64,000 bases of DNA from Castellaniella sp. S9 (GCF_027257175.1 NZ_JAPFGD010000001.1:1-64000), one strand, 5' to 3'. Shown: positions 25,217 to 38,386, counted from the stretch's first letter. Notes: generated by a model not told the origin, from the sequence alone. Program-made: numbers and translations.

Positions 25217-26047
25217 CTAGAGCCAGTCGTGCCAGACCGGGGTCAAGCGCTCGGGCAGGTCAGGCAAGGCCCCCAGGTCGGGGCGTCCGCGGGCCGGGCC
25301 GTGGAAATCGGAGCCGCGCGAGGCCTCGAAACCATAGTGCAGCGCGACCCGCTCGTATTCCGTGTATTGCCGGGGCGTATGGGAGCCGGACACCACCTCG
25401 ATCCCGCGCCCGCCCAAGGCCTTGAACTGCTGGAACAGGGCATCGAACTGCAAGGGCGTATAGCGGTAGCGGCCGGGATGGGCGATCACCGCCTTGCCGC
25501 CGGCCGCCTGGATCCAGCCGACGGCCTCCTCCATCGAGGCCCATTGCACGGGCGCATAGGCGGGCCTGCCTTCGCCGAGGTAGCGGTCGAAGGCGTGCTG
25601 CATGTTCCGCACCTTGCCCTGCGCGTGCAGGTAGCGCGCGAAATGGGCGCGGCTGATCAGGTCCGGGTTCTGGGCCAGCGCCAGCGCGCCGTCATAGCAG
25701 TCGCCCAGCCCGCAGGCCTGCAGGCGATCGGCGATCTCGCGGGCGCGGGCAAAACGGCTGCGTCGCACCGCCGCCAGGCCCCGCCCCAGACCCGGGTGCG
25801 AGGCATCGATGTTCAGGCCGAGGATATGCACCGTGGCGGCGCAGAACGTCACTGACACCTCGACACCCGGCACGAAGCGCATGCCCAGGCGGGCGGCCGA
25901 CTCGGCCGCCTGCGGCAGGCCGGAGAGCTCGTCGTGATCGCTCAGCGCCCACATGTCGACGCCGTTCGCGCAGGCGCGGGCGGCGACCTCATCGGGCGCC
26001 AGCAGGCCGTCGGACTGGCTGGAATGGCTGTGCAGGTCGATGTTGAT
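25217..26047 (-). CDS. rnm: PHP-domain phosphoesterase (RNase AM/YciV-like), non-standard start
   Basis: The PHP fold uses metal-binding histidines: DLHSHS at the N-terminus, SDHDE, a GVEVS segment, HPGRY, and a final SDFHG. Relatives such as E. coli RNase AM act on short RNAs and 3',5'-bisphosphates. The first ATG in frame (25954) would delete the essential DLHSHS. Between it and the in-frame stop of the previous gene there is no ATG, GTG or TTG. The best candidate is ATC at 26047, preceded by GGGAGA, giving INIDLHSHSSQSDG. It lies just downstream of the hydrolase gene on the same strand. Confidence 0.85.
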   Translation of the reverse strand: MNIDLHSHSSQSDGLLAPDEVAARACANGVDMWALSDHDELSGLPQAAESAARLGMRFVPGVEVSVTFCAATVHILGLNIDASHPGLGRGLAAVRRSRFARAREIADRLQACGLGDCYDGALALAQNPDLISRAHFARYLHAQGKVRNMQHAFDRYLGEGRPAYAPVQWASMEEAVGWIQAAGGKAVIAHPGRYRYTPLQFDALFQQFKALGGRGIEVVSGSHTPRQYTEYERVALHYGFEASRGSDFHGPARGRPDLGALPDLPERLTPVWHDWL

Positions 26048-26095
26048 GGTGGTCTCCCAGCCGCCGTCCCGCCGGGACGGGAAGACGGAAAATGC

Positions 26096-27055
26096 TCAGG
26101 CGAACAGAAAGTCCCGGATCGCGTCGACCTGGTCGGCCGTGCGCAGGGTGGGCGCATGGCCCACGCCCTCGAACTCGACCAGGCGCGCGCGTGGATTGCG
26201 CTCCAGCATGGCGCGTGCCACCTCGCGCGGCAACAGGTCGGACTGTGCGCCGCGCAGGATCAGCGCCTCGGCGGGCAGGTGCTCCCAGGCACCCCACAGC
26301 AGGGCCTCGGCGGCCTGGACAGCGGCCGGCGACTGCGGCGCAAAGGCCTGAGCGATCCGCAGGTCGTAGTGCTTGATCCAGTGGCCGTCCTGCTCGTTGA
26401 ACACATGCCGGGTCAGCGCCTCCCAGCCGGCCTGGTCATGTGGGCCGAACCCGGCGGAAACGGTGCGCACGTAGTCGACGGCCTGCGCAAAGCTGTCGAG
26501 GCGCAGGGCCTGGCCCACGTAATCGCCGATGCGGCCCAAGCCGTCGGCATTGAGGGCCGGGCCGATGTCGTTCATCACCACGCGGCCCAGCGGGACGTCG
26601 GGCGCATCGCCCAGCCCCCAGGCGCCGCGCTGGGGACGCATGCCGGCCGACAGCGCCAGCGTGCCGGCCAGCCCCAGTCCGATCAAGCCGCCCATCGAGG
26701 TGCCCACCCAATCCAGCCGGGCCGGACGCAGGCGCGCGATCAGCATGAGCATGTCGGCGGCGTATTGCGGGACCGCGTAATGCGCCGGATCGATCAGCCA
26801 GTCGGACCGGCCGCGCCCCGCCACGTCCGGACACACCACCCGGTAGTGCGGCGCCAGCGCGCGGGCCAGGATGTCGAAATCCCGACCGGTGCGGGTCAGG
26901 CCATGCACGCACAGCAGCACGCGGTCATTGGCCGGATCGCCCCACTGCCAGTAGGCCATGCGGTGCGTGCCGGCCGGACTGACGCAGGTGACGTAGTCGA
27001 GGCGGGGTTCGGCGGAATCCTCAAGGGTGCTCATGGATAGTCTCGTCGTGGACAT
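26096..27055 (-). CDS. Alpha/beta-hydrolase
   Basis: This roughly 319-aa protein has the oxyanion-hole region VLLCVHGLTRTGRDFD, the nucleophile elbow VGTSMGGLIGLGLAG (Ser), a late Asp in LRGAQSDLLP and the catalytic His in GVGHAPTL. That is a complete catalytic triad. Substrate is unknown; sequence style is that of esterases and ring-cleavage-product hydrolases. An ATG at 27034 (MSTLEDSAEP) is an equally possible start. A long N-terminal open extension to 27457 is an artefact over lpd. It is followed at 49 bp by the PHP gene. Confidence 0.85.
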   Translation of the reverse strand: MSTTRLSMSTLEDSAEPRLDYVTCVSPAGTHRMAYWQWGDPANDRVLLCVHGLTRTGRDFDILARALAPHYRVVCPDVAGRGRSDWLIDPAHYAVPQYAADMLMLIARLRPARLDWVGTSMGGLIGLGLAGTLALSAGMRPQRGAWGLGDAPDVPLGRVVMNDIGPALNADGLGRIGDYVGQALRLDSFAQAVDYVRTVSAGFGPHDQAGWEALTRHVFNEQDGHWIKHYDLRIAQAFAPQSPAAVQAAEALLWGAWEHLPAEALILRGAQSDLLPREVARAMLERNPRARLVEFEGVGHAPTLRTADQVDAIRDFLFA

Positions 27056-27105
27056 CCCTTGATTGTAGCGGCCCCGGGAGGCGCCGCGGCCCGGGGCGCC
27101 ACGCC

Positions 27106-28524
27106 TCAGATGTGCAGAGCCCGCCCCAGCGCCCGCAACGCCGCCTCCTGGACCGCCTCGCCCAGCGTGGGATGGGCGTGTATGGTGCCGGCCACGTCCT
27201 CCAGGCACGCGGCCATCTCGAGGGACTGCGAGAACGCCGCCGAGAGCTCGGACACCGCCCGCCCGACCGCCTGCCAGCCGATGATCAGGTGGTTGTCGCG
27301 GCGGGCGACGACACGCACGAAACCGTCGCTGGATTCCAGCGTCATGGCGCGCCCGTTGGCGACGAACGGAAAGCTGCCCTCGATGGCGTCCACCCCCGCC
27401 TCGGCGGCCTGCCGGGGCGACAGGCCGGCGGTGACGATCTCGGGATCCGTGAAACATACGGCCGGGATGGCCGCCGGAATGAAATGCCGGGTATGTCCGG
27501 CAATCCGTTCAGCCACCATTTCCCCTTGCGCCATGGCGCGGTGCGCCAGCATGGGCTCGCCGGTGAGGTCGCCGATGGCCCACACGTTGCGCATCGAACT
27601 GCGGCACTGCGAATCGACGCGCACCGCCAGGCCGTCCATGTCCAGCATCAGGGCGCTGAGCCCGAAACCCCGGCTGCGCGGGCGGCGTCCCACAGCGACC
27701 AATACGCGATCGGCGGCCAGGATGCGCTCGCGGCCGTCCTGGCCCTGGATGCGCACGCCCTTGCCGTCGTCGGCCAGGCCCAGCAGCTGCGTGGCCAGAT
27801 GAGTGCGCATGCCGAGGGCCTTGAGCGAGGCCGCCACCGGTTTTGAGAGTTCGGCATCGTAGGCCGGCAAAATCCGGTCCTGGGCTTCGATCACGTCGAC
27901 CTCGACGCCCAGCTTGCGATAGACCGTCCCCAGTTCCAGGCCGATGTAGCCCGCGCCCACCACGGCGAGGCGCTCGGGCAGGTTCGCGGGCGCCAGGGCC
28001 TCGGTGGAGGACACCACCGGCCCGCCGAAGGGCATGAAAGGCAGCGCCGTGGGCTCGGACCCCGTGGCCAGCAGCAGGTGCTCGCAGCGGATGCGCTGGC
28101 TGCCGCCGTGCACGCCGTGGGCGGCCTCGAGCTCGACGTCGACGGTCTTGCCGTCCACGATGCGCGCCCAGCCCCGCACGACCGTGACCTTGTGCTTTTT
28201 GAGCAGTGCGCCGACCCCCGTGGTCAGGCGCTTGACGATGCCGTCCTTCCAGGCCATGCCGCGCGTCAGGTCCAGCGTCGGCGGCGATGCCTGGATGCCC
28301 AGCGGCGAATCACCGTCCGCCAGCGCCTGTGCCGCCTGGAACCGTTCGGCCAGGTGGATCAGCGCCTTGGATGGTATGCAGCCGATGTTCAGGCAGGTGC
28401 CGCCCAGGGCCGCGCCCTCGACCAGCACGGTGGGAATGCCCAGCTGGCCCGCCCGGATGGCGGCCACATAGCCGCCGGGGCCGCCGCCGATGATGAGCAA
28501 TGTGGTGTTGGTTTGGGTCTGCAT
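27106..28524 (-). CDS. lpdV: Dihydrolipoyl dehydrogenase, E3 of the branched-chain complex
   Basis: The 472-aa flavoprotein reoxidises dihydrolipoamide on the E2 subunit with NAD. It shows the FAD-binding [20 protein letters not shown], the redox disulfide [20 protein letters not shown], the NAD-binding [19 protein letters not shown], and the C-terminal active site [14 protein letters not shown] with His and Glu. The start at 28524 ([14 protein letters not shown]) lies 2 bp past the bkdB stop with GGAG upstream. It is the last gene of the bkd operon. Confidence 0.95.
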   Translation of the reverse strand: MQTQTNTTLLIIGGGPGGYVAAIRAGQLGIPTVLVEGAALGGTCLNIGCIPSKALIHLAERFQAAQALADGDSPLGIQASPPTLDLTRGMAWKDGIVKRLTTGVGALLKKHKVTVVRGWARIVDGKTVDVELEAAHGVHGGSQRIRCEHLLLATGSEPTALPFMPFGGPVVSSTEALAPANLPERLAVVGAGYIGLELGTVYRKLGVEVDVIEAQDRILPAYDAELSKPVAASLKALGMRTHLATQLLGLADDGKGVRIQGQDGRERILAADRVLVAVGRRPRSRGFGLSALMLDMDGLAVRVDSQCRSSMRNVWAIGDLTGEPMLAHRAMAQGEMVAERIAGHTRHFIPAAIPAVCFTDPEIVTAGLSPRQAAEAGVDAIEGSFPFVANGRAMTLESSDGFVRVVARRDNHLIIGWQAVGRAVSELSAAFSQSLEMAACLEDVAGTIHAHPTLGEAVQEAALRALGRALHI

Positions 28525-28526
28525 GC

Positions 28527-29899
28527 TTACTCCACGAACAACAGGGCCGGGCATTCCAGATGGCGCCGGATGCACTGGATGAACTCGGCGGCATGCATGC
28601 CGTCGACCACGCGGTGATCGAAGGACGAGGACAGGTTCATGAGCTTGCGCGCCGTCACGTGCCCCTCGACGAACACCGGCCGCTCGACCACGCGGTTGAC
28701 GCCCACGATGGCCACCTCGGGGTGGTTGATCACCGGCGTAGACACGATTCCGCCGAGGGCGCCCAGGCTGGTCACGGTGATGGTCGAGCCGGTGAGTTCG
28801 TCGCGCGCGGCCTTGCCGCTGCGCGCGGCCTCGGACAGGCGCAGCACCTCGGCCGCGAAGGACCAGAGATCCAGGGTTTCGGCATGGCGCAACACCGGGA
28901 CCATCAGGCCGGCGGGCGTTTGCGTCGCCACGCCCAGGTGCACCGCCCCGTACTGCGTGACCCGCCCCGCCTCGTCGTCATAGCGCGCATTCAGCTGGGG
29001 ATACTCGCGCAGGGCCAGGACCATGGCCCGCCCGAGGAACGGCAGCAGCGTGAGCTTGCCGCGCGCGGCGGCGCACTGCTGGTTGAGGGTCTGGCGCAGC
29101 GCCTCGAGCTCGGTCACGTCGATTTCCTCGACGTAGGTGAAATGCGGGATGCGGCGCTTGGACTCCTGCATCTTCTGCGCGATCTTGCGCCGCAGGCCGA
29201 CGACCGGAATCTGGGTTTCCTCGTCGTGCGCATCATAGAGCGATGCCGTGGTGCGGCCCGAGGTGTCGTTGCGGTCGCGCGCCAGCCACGCGTCCAGGTC
29301 GCCGTGCGTGATGCGGCCCGCCGGCCCGCTGCCGGGCACGTACTGCAGCGTGATGCCCAGGTCCCAGGCACGCCGCCGCACCGCCGGCGAGGCCAGGGGC
29401 TTTTGCCCCTCCGGGCGTGAAGGCGTGCGCATGGCGGCGCTGGGGCGTCCCGCCGCCTCGGGCAGGGCCGCGGCCTGCCGAGCCGACGTCCGATCATCGG
29501 CCGCGGCCGGCGCGTCGGCGGCAACGCCGTCGGTCGCCTCATCGGCCGCATCGCCGGTTCGATCCGGAGCCGCCGCGGCCCGCGCCTCGGGAAGGGCCGC
29601 GGCGCCGGCCCGCACGCCGGCCTTGGGCGCCGCAGCGGCGGCGTCCACATTTCCCTCGCCCTCGACTTCGAGGCGAATGAGCTCGGAGCCCACGGCCAGC
29701 ACGTCGCCGACCTGCCCGCCCAGGGCGACCACCGTGCCGTGCACCGGGGATGGCACCTCGACTGTGGCCTTGTCGGTCATGACGTCGGCCAGCACCTGGT
29801 CCTCGACCACCGGGTCGCCCACCTTGACGTGCCATTCGGCCAGTTCGACCTCGGCAATCCCTTCGCCGATATCCGGCATCTTGATGACGAAAGTACCCA

Positions 29900-29903
<4 letters not shown>
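28527..29903 (-). CDS. bkdB: Branched-chain 2-oxoacid dehydrogenase E2 (dihydrolipoyl acyltransferase)
   Basis: The 458-aa protein has one N-terminal lipoyl domain with the lipoylated Lys in [15 protein letters not shown] (around residue 44), a long Ala/Pro-rich linker, a peripheral-subunit-binding domain ([20 protein letters not shown]) and a catalytic domain ending with [15 protein letters not shown]. This is the branched-chain E2 pattern. Its ATG overlaps the bkdA2 stop (ATGA at 29900-29903), so the genes are coupled. A start 3 bp later ([12 protein letters not shown]) is also possible. Confidence 0.93.
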
Positions 29904-30940
<1,037 letters not shown>

Positions 30941-30941
30941 G

Positions 30942-32198
<1,257 letters not shown>

Positions 32199-32290
32199 TC
32201 ACAGTTCCCCACCGGGGACCCAGCGTCGTCTTGTGGACGGCAAGCGCATCATCGCCGATCCCGCATCGTCGCGCAAGATGGCAAAGACCA

Positions 32291-34894
32291 CTAGAAACCC
32301 CTGATCGGAGGGAACGGCGATCCAGCGGTTTTCCAGTGCAGCCGCCCGTCGTGCCAATACCGCCGCGACGACTCCAATGCACTGTACAACGATAGCGCCC
32401 CAGCCCGCGATTGGGCAAGGATCGCGCCGTCGCGGTCGGTGCGCCAGAGGCGCGTACCCGCGCGCGTCCACCGGGCCGCCACCGCAGGCGCGGGATGGCC
32501 GTGGCGATTCCAGGCGCCGGCCTGCACGATGACGTGGGCCGCAGCCAGGCGGTCGACCCAGGCCCGCGTGGACGAGGTGGCCGAGCCATGGTGCGCCGCC
32601 ACCGCCACGTCCGCCGGCCCCAGGCCGCGCGCCAGCAACGCCGCCTCGGAACGGGCATCGACGTCGCCGGTCAGCAGCAGCGTATGGTGGGCGCCGCGCA
32701 CCCGCAGCACGCAACTGGATGCGTTGGCGTCGGCGCGCCGCGCGCCGGCGGCCTCGTCCAATGGCCACAGGAATTCGAAGGACACCCCGTCCACCCGCCA
32801 GCTTGCGCCGTGCCGGCACGGCACCTCGGCCAAGGGCCCGGGCGGCGGCGCGGCGCCGAGCTTGCGCGCTTCGCGCGCGAGCCACGGGCTCAAGGGAAAC
32901 GAGCTGTAGGACTGTTCCACCGGCAGCCCCGACAGCAGGCTGCGCACGCCGCCCGCGTGGTCCAGGTCGGCGTGCGACACCACCAGCACGTCCAGCCGCC
33001 GCACCCCTTGCGCCCGCAGGAAGGGCACCACGGTGCGCAAGCCCTCGTCCGAGCGCGCGCTGCGCCGCGCGCCGGCATCGAACACCAGCGTGCTGCGCGC
33101 CGTATGCAGCACCAGCGCACTGCCCTGCCCGACATCCAGCGCATGCAGCGTCCAGTCGCCCTCGGCGGGCCGCGCCGGCACCCAGAACAGCAGCGGCAGC
33201 ATCGCCAGCCAGCCCAGGCGGCGATGGCGCCAGCCGGCCGGCCACAAGGCCAGGATCACCCCGGCGCAGGCCAGCAGGTTCAACGCCACAGGCGCGGCCG
33301 CCACCGGCCAGTGCGCCGCGGGCAGGCCGCCCAGCCACTCGGTGGGCCGCATCATGGCCGCCAGCGCCTCATGCCCCACAGCGGCGATGGACTGCGACAG
33401 CCAGGCGCCGCCGGGCACCAGGGCGCAGGCCGCCGCCAGCAGCGACAGCGGCGTGACCACCCAGCCGATCAGGGGGATCGCATACGCATTGGCCAGGGGC
33501 GACACCACCGAGACCTCGTGGAACAGCCACGCCAACGGCGGCATGAGGGCCAGGGTGACCGCCATCTGGGCGCGCACCGCCAGCGACAAGGCGTGGCGCA
33601 GCCGCTGCGCCATCGCCGGCTGCGGGAATCCGCCACCCGCCGTGCCTGAGACATCCCCGGAGTCCGCCGCAACCGCCGCATCGGCCGACGCCCGGGCCGA
33701 CACCGCCAGCAGCACGGCGACCGCGCCGAAGGACAACCAGAATCCGCTGGCCAGCACCGCCCAGGGATCGAGGGTCAGCACCGCCACCGCCGCCGCGGCC
33801 AGAATGCGGGAGCCTCCCAGGCGCAGGCGCAGGACGTGGCTGCCTGCCACGACCGCCAGCATCATGAAGGTGCGCCGCGCCGGCACCCCCCAGCCGGCCA
33901 ACAGGCAATACAGCCACGCCACGGCGAGCGCGGCCCAGGCCGCCGCGATCTGCGCCGGCAGATATTCGGCCAGCGCCTTGCCGCGCCAGCGCAGGCGCCG
34001 CCACGCGGCGTACGCCGCCAGCCCGCCAAAGGCGGCGATCATGGTGATGTGCGAGCCGCTGATCGACACGAGGTGGGTGATGCCGGTGCGATTGAAGGTG
34101 CGCCAGTCGCCGTCGTCCACGCCATCCTGGTCGCCGATCGCCAAGGCCAGCAGCACCGGCCCGTAGCGCATGCCGCCCAGTGTCGCTTGCAGCGCCTCGC
34201 GCACCGCATGGCGCGCGCGTTGGGCAAGGACCTCGAGGCTGGTCCATGGATCATCACGCAGTAATTGCGGCGTGCCGCGCACAGTGCCCGTGGCGCGGAT
34301 CCCATGCGCAAAGGCATGGCGCTCGGTGTCGAAGGCATGCGGATTGAGGGCGCCATGCACCGGCCGCGTGACCAGCGCCATGCGCCAGACCTGGCCGGGG
34401 GCCAGCAGCGGAAAGGCGGGCGTCGGTTCGGCGGGCGGCGCATAGGGCCCGCGCCACCCGGGCGCGCCCCAGGTGACGAGGATCCGCCGCGGCACGCCCC
34501 CGGGACGCGCCGACAGCACCTCGGCCTCGAAGCGGCGGCGATCCGGATCCAGGCGCGGCAAACCGACGATGCGCAGGTCCACCCGCGTCACGCGATCGAC
34601 GTTGATGTCGGCCAGGGCGTCGGCCAGCCGATGCTGCGCCAGGGCGACCGTCCAGGCAAAGCCGCCGCAGGCCGCAAGCCACACCAGGGCGCCGCCCGCC
34701 GCATGCGCGGCCAGGACCACGCCCGCCCTGCCGGGCAAGCCGCCGCGCCGGCGGTGCACCTGCGCCGCCGCCAGCCACACCCCCGCCGCCGGCACGGCCG
34801 CAAGGATCGCCCAGGCAGGGTTCGGCAGATCGGCCAGCCCATGCGCCGCCGTCACGCCGCCGACGAAACCCAATGCGGCCAGCCGGCCGATCAT
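32291..34894 (-). CDS. comEC: ComEC/Rec2 DNA-uptake channel
   Basis: The roughly 867-aa protein combines an N-terminal soluble domain, a multi-helix competence domain (with HLVSISGSHITMIAAFGG) and a C-terminal metallo-beta-lactamase-like domain (LHALDVGQGSALVLHTAR, VVSHADLDHAGGVRSLL, AAHHGSATSS). ComEC forms the inner-membrane channel that takes up single-stranded DNA. I chose the ATG at 34894 (MIGRLAALGF, GGGAGGG upstream). It stands alone, without com neighbours. The 222 bp between it and the catalase gene show no feature I can support. Confidence 0.93.
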   Translation of the reverse strand: MIGRLAALGFVGGVTAAHGLADLPNPAWAILAAVPAAGVWLAAAQVHRRRGGLPGRAGVVLAAHAAGGALVWLAACGGFAWTVALAQHRLADALADINVDRVTRVDLRIVGLPRLDPDRRRFEAEVLSARPGGVPRRILVTWGAPGWRGPYAPPAEPTPAFPLLAPGQVWRMALVTRPVHGALNPHAFDTERHAFAHGIRATGTVRGTPQLLRDDPWTSLEVLAQRARHAVREALQATLGGMRYGPVLLALAIGDQDGVDDGDWRTFNRTGITHLVSISGSHITMIAAFGGLAAYAAWRRLRWRGKALAEYLPAQIAAAWAALAVAWLYCLLAGWGVPARRTFMMLAVVAGSHVLRLRLGGSRILAAAAVAVLTLDPWAVLASGFWLSFGAVAVLLAVSARASADAAVAADSGDVSGTAGGGFPQPAMAQRLRHALSLAVRAQMAVTLALMPPLAWLFHEVSVVSPLANAYAIPLIGWVVTPLSLLAAACALVPGGAWLSQSIAAVGHEALAAMMRPTEWLGGLPAAHWPVAAAPVALNLLACAGVILALWPAGWRHRRLGWLAMLPLLFWVPARPAEGDWTLHALDVGQGSALVLHTARSTLVFDAGARRSARSDEGLRTVVPFLRAQGVRRLDVLVVSHADLDHAGGVRSLLSGLPVEQSYSSFPLSPWLAREARKLGAAPPPGPLAEVPCRHGASWRVDGVSFEFLWPLDEAAGARRADANASSCVLRVRGAHHTLLLTGDVDARSEAALLARGLGPADVAVAAHHGSATSSTRAWVDRLAAAHVIVQAGAWNRHGHPAPAVAARWTRAGTRLWRTDRDGAILAQSRAGALSLYSALESSRRYWHDGRLHWKTAGSPFPPIRGF

Positions 34895-35116
34895 GTACCC
34901 TCCCCCGCGCACCGGTCCGTCGATGCCACCGAGACGCCGGACACGGCGTCGATCCACGGCACCGTGGCGCGCATGCAAAGGGTTTCAGCGTAGCGCTCGC
35001 GGCGCCACCCGGGGCGCCCATCGGGACACCGGCGGCACTTCGGATTGCACGGGGTTCGGGCCGGCGCCCAAGGCCGGCCCATGGCGGGGGTCGCGAACGC
35101 GGCCCCCGCGAGACGG

Positions 35117-36616
35117 CTAGGCTTCGCTCATGCCGGCGGCGGGTTCAGGCGCCGCGCCCGCCCGCACTGTGTCCTCGATGCGCCGGCCCACGTCGGCATC
35201 GATATTTTTCCAGTACTCGAACGCGCGTTCCAGCACGGGGCTGCGCACGCCGCCCAGCAGACTGCCCGCGACGGTTTCCACCAGGCGGTCGCGCTGCGCG
35301 TCGTCGAACACCTCGCGCACCAGCGTGCCGGGCTGGCCGAAGTCGTCATCCTCGGCATGCAGGGTGTAGGCGCTGCGCACCATCTCGGTGTCGGTTTCCC
35401 AGCCGTCCTCGACCTTGCCGGTGTGGTCGGCCCAGGCGCGTCCCTGCGAATTCGGGGCATAGACGGGCTGGCTGCCGCTGTGCTCGTAGGCCATGTGTCC
35501 GTCGAACATATACGTGTTGACCGGGACCTTGGGCCGGTTGACCGGCAACTGGTGGAAGTTCGTGCCGATGCGGTTGCGCTGGGCATCGTTGTAGGCAAAG
35601 GCGCGGCCCAGCAGCATCTTGTCGGGCGACAGGCCGATGCCGGGCACCGTGTTGCCCGGCGAGAACGCGGCCTGCTCGATCTGGGCAAAGAAATTCTCGG
35701 GGTTGCGATCGAGCGTCATCGTGCCGACCTCGATCAGCGGATAGTCCTTGTGCGACCAGGTCTTGGTCAGGTCGAAGGGATTGAAGCGATACGCCTTGGC
35801 CTCGTCGTACGGCATGATCTGCACGGACAGCGTCCAGCTGGGATGCTCGCCCCGGGCAATGGCCTCGAACAGGTCCCTGCGGTGATAATCGGCGTCCAGG
35901 CCCGCCATGTCCTTGGCCTGCTGGTTGCTGAAGAATTCCATGCCCTGCCGGGTGTGGAAATGGTATTTGACGAAGAAGCGCTCGCCCTGGGCGTTGATCC
36001 ACATGTAGGTGTGCGAGCCGTAGCCGTTCATGTGCCGCCAGGTGCGCGGCAGACCGCGGTCGCCCATCACGTACGTCACCTGGTGGGCGGATTCCGGATT
36101 GCTGGTCCAGAAGTCCCACTGCATGTGATTGTCGCGCAGGCCCGAATCGGGCAGGCGTTTCTGGCTGCGGATGAAGTGCGGGAACTTCATCGGGTCGCGC
36201 AGAAAAAAGATCGGCGTGTTGTTGCCCACCAGGTCGTAATTGCCCTCGGTGGTATAGAACTTCAATGAAAAGCCGCGCACGTCGCGCCAGGTGTCGGGGC
36301 TGCCGGCCTCGCCCGCCACGGTGGAAAAGCGCGCCAGCATCTCGGTCGTACAGCCCTTCTGGAACAACGCGGCCTTGGTGTAGGCCGAGACGTCGGCCGT
36401 GGTCTGGAATGTGCCGAATGCGCCGGCGCCCTTGGCATGCGGCTGGCGCTCGGGCACTTTTTCGCGGTTGAAGTGCGCCATCTGCTCGAGAAAGTGCACG
36501 TCGTGAAGCAATATGGGCCCGTTCGGGCCCACCGTCAGGGAATTCCGGTCGCTGGGTGCGGGCGCCCCGGAGCCGGTGGTCGAGCCAATGGCATCAGTGT
36601 CTTTCGGTCGATTCAT
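35117..36616 (-). CDS. katA: Monofunctional haem catalase, small-subunit type
   Basis: The 499-aa protein has the distal His in [15 protein letters not shown], the NADPH/haem-region segments [20 protein letters not shown] and [14 protein letters not shown], and the proximal Tyr in [15 protein letters not shown]. The usual clade consensus at that last site is RLFSYxDTHRHRLG, so this copy is somewhat divergent, though Tyr and Arg are kept. It dismutates hydrogen peroxide in the cytoplasm. A strong ribosome-binding site (AAGGAGC) precedes the ATG. No OxyR site was recognised. Confidence 0.95.
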   Translation of the reverse strand: MNRPKDTDAIGSTTGSGAPAPSDRNSLTVGPNGPILLHDVHFLEQMAHFNREKVPERQPHAKGAGAFGTFQTTADVSAYTKAALFQKGCTTEMLARFSTVAGEAGSPDTWRDVRGFSLKFYTTEGNYDLVGNNTPIFFLRDPMKFPHFIRSQKRLPDSGLRDNHMQWDFWTSNPESAHQVTYVMGDRGLPRTWRHMNGYGSHTYMWINAQGERFFVKYHFHTRQGMEFFSNQQAKDMAGLDADYHRRDLFEAIARGEHPSWTLSVQIMPYDEAKAYRFNPFDLTKTWSHKDYPLIEVGTMTLDRNPENFFAQIEQAAFSPGNTVPGIGLSPDKMLLGRAFAYNDAQRNRIGTNFHQLPVNRPKVPVNTYMFDGHMAYEHSGSQPVYAPNSQGRAWADHTGKVEDGWETDTEMVRSAYTLHAEDDDFGQPGTLVREVFDDAQRDRLVETVAGSLLGGVRSPVLERAFEYWKNIDADVGRRIEDTVRAGAAPEPAAGMSEA

Positions 36617-36743
36617 ATCTTGCTCCTTCCGTCAAAACGTCAACGAACAAGCCCGCCGGCGGCGGGTCGGACGAAGACCACTATACAGGCCGGCCGCCCT
36701 CGGCAGAAGCCCCCGCGGCGCGCCTCGCGCGGGATGCCTGGAT

Positions 36744-38054
36744 TCAGCCGAGGCCGCGGGTGAGGGCCACGCCGCGGTCCAGCCTTTCCAGGATGGCGGC
36801 GCGCATCGATTCGGGCGCGGTCTCGAGGATGGCCGGCCAGCGATCCTGCGCGGCGCGGACGGTGGCCTTGGCCACCTGCAGGAGGCGCGCGGCCCTGGGG
36901 ACCCGCGCAAGTTCGAGCAAGCGGGCCAGGTCCGCCCAATCAAAGGTCCTGAGGCGCGCATCGATGGCACGATTGACCGCATAGTCCGTCGGCCCCACGC
37001 GATCGAACAAGGCGGTCACGCAGACCGGATCGTACAAGGGCGCGAGGACGGGCTCGGCGGCGTCCGGATAACGCACGGCCCAGTTCTTGAGGTGCGCATC
37101 GGTGTTCCCCATGAGGACGAAGGCCACGAAGCGGCCGACGAATTCCTGCGCATCGCGCGCGGGGTCGGCCGAAAACCGGTCGATGATGCGCAGCATCGCC
37201 GGATAGTCCTCGAAAATCCCCTTGCCGTACTTGTGCCGCGGCTCGTAGCCGAGGATCTGGTTGAATTCCTCCATGTGGATGCGCCGCCCGTCCGGGCCGC
37301 GATCGAAGCGCCGCACGACGAGGACGTCCTCGAAAGGCAGATCCTCGGGCAGGTCGGCATCGCGCCGGCCGATGAGTTCCGCGTGCGCGCAATCCAGACC
37401 CAGGGCGCCAGCCAGCTGGTAGGCCGCGTATTCGTTGGCCACCAGGTCGGGATGCCGGATCGAGGGCAGTTTCAGGATGTAGGCGCCCGCCGCGCCTCGG
37501 CGGCGCACGACGTAGCGGCGCCCCTCCCGGACGGCGGAAAATTTGGTGACCACGCCGGGAATCGAGGCGGCATCCTCGACCGGGGACTCGACGAATCCTG
37601 GCTCGAGCACGTCCAATCCCATGACCGTGTGCCACACGCGTACCGCGTCGGGAATGCCTTCGTCCGGTGGCACGGGTTCGACCTCGAGCGCGCCCATGAG
37701 GTCATGGCCGGCGGCGGCCAGCAGCTCGAATTCGTCCTCGGGGGCACAGCCCCGCGCGCGGGCGAGGCGCTCGCGGTTGTGGCCCTCGGGCAGCAGGTTC
37801 TGGAAGAACGCCGGCCACTTGCCATCGGCCCGCGTCAGCCGCGCATCGCGGATCGCGGTCAGGATGGCGCGCGTGGCGGCCTCGTCGGTGCCCCGATAAC
37901 TGAGCGACACGGTCGGACGCCCAGGGTCCTCGACATAATCGGGATCGAACGAGACCCGCAAGATGTCCCCATAGCGCGACAAATGGCCGATCGCCCGCCG
38001 GCGTCCGTCCGGACAATGGAAGTACAGCCGCAAATAGTGGATGGCGGTATCCAT
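36744..38054 (-). CDS. hipA: HipA-family serine/threonine kinase toxin
   Basis: The 436-aa protein has the N-terminal Couple_hipA domain and the HipA kinase core: ATP-binding Lys195 in AYILKLPS, catalytic Asp319 in MGNTDAHLKNWA, and the metal-binding Asp in APLYDPVCV. E. coli HipA phosphorylates glutamyl-tRNA synthetase and causes dormancy; the target here is not known. Its ATG overlaps the hipB stop by one base. All key residues are present, so it is likely active. Confidence 0.9.
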   Translation of the reverse strand: MDTAIHYLRLYFHCPDGRRRAIGHLSRYGDILRVSFDPDYVEDPGRPTVSLSYRGTDEAATRAILTAIRDARLTRADGKWPAFFQNLLPEGHNRERLARARGCAPEDEFELLAAAGHDLMGALEVEPVPPDEGIPDAVRVWHTVMGLDVLEPGFVESPVEDAASIPGVVTKFSAVREGRRYVVRRRGAAGAYILKLPSIRHPDLVANEYAAYQLAGALGLDCAHAELIGRRDADLPEDLPFEDVLVVRRFDRGPDGRRIHMEEFNQILGYEPRHKYGKGIFEDYPAMLRIIDRFSADPARDAQEFVGRFVAFVLMGNTDAHLKNWAVRYPDAAEPVLAPLYDPVCVTALFDRVGPTDYAVNRAIDARLRTFDWADLARLLELARVPRAARLLQVAKATVRAAQDRWPAILETAPESMRAAILERLDRGVALTRGLG

Positions 38055-38365
38055 CAGGCGTCCCGCCCAAGCACCTCGTCGACCGCCGAACCGGGCGCCC
38101 CCACGCCGGGGGGCTGGCCCAGCAGGCGGCCGCCCGACTGGACGAATTGCTGCACGTCCCGGCGGATGGCCGAAGGCACAAGCATCAATTCCATGCCCAT
38201 CGCGCGCGCCATGACTGCGAGCGTCGACAGCCGGGGATCCGTCGCGCCGGATTCCGCCTTCTGGACGGCCATGCGGCTGAGGCCCGCCCGGTCTGCGAGC
38301 TGTTCCTGGCTCAGGCCGAGATGGCGCCGTGCCGAAGCCAGTTGCCTGGGGAGAGTGATCATCAT
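38054..38365 (-). CDS. hipB: HipB-like XRE antitoxin and repressor
   Basis: The 103-aa protein contains a Cro/CI helix-turn-helix (LGLSQEQLADRAGLSRMAVQ, residues about 16-36) and a disordered C-terminal tail. HipB proteins bind promoter dyads and sequester HipA. It is first in the operon, with three matching GATAA-N6-TTATC dyads directly upstream. Two ATG codons in tandem (38365 and 38362) can start it; no Shine-Dalgarno is visible. Confidence 0.9.
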   Translation of the reverse strand: MMITLPRQLASARRHLGLSQEQLADRAGLSRMAVQKAESGATDPRLSTLAVMARAMGMELMLVPSAIRRDVQQFVQSGGRLLGQPPGVGAPGSAVDEVLGRDA

Positions 38366-38386
38366 GAATATCTAACTGGACGAAAA

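Noticed and set aside
27056..27457. N-terminal extension of the alpha/beta-hydrolase
   Set aside because: The extra codons are Arg/Gly-rich and antisense-like over lpd; the hydrolase fold begins after the ATGs at 27055 or 27034.
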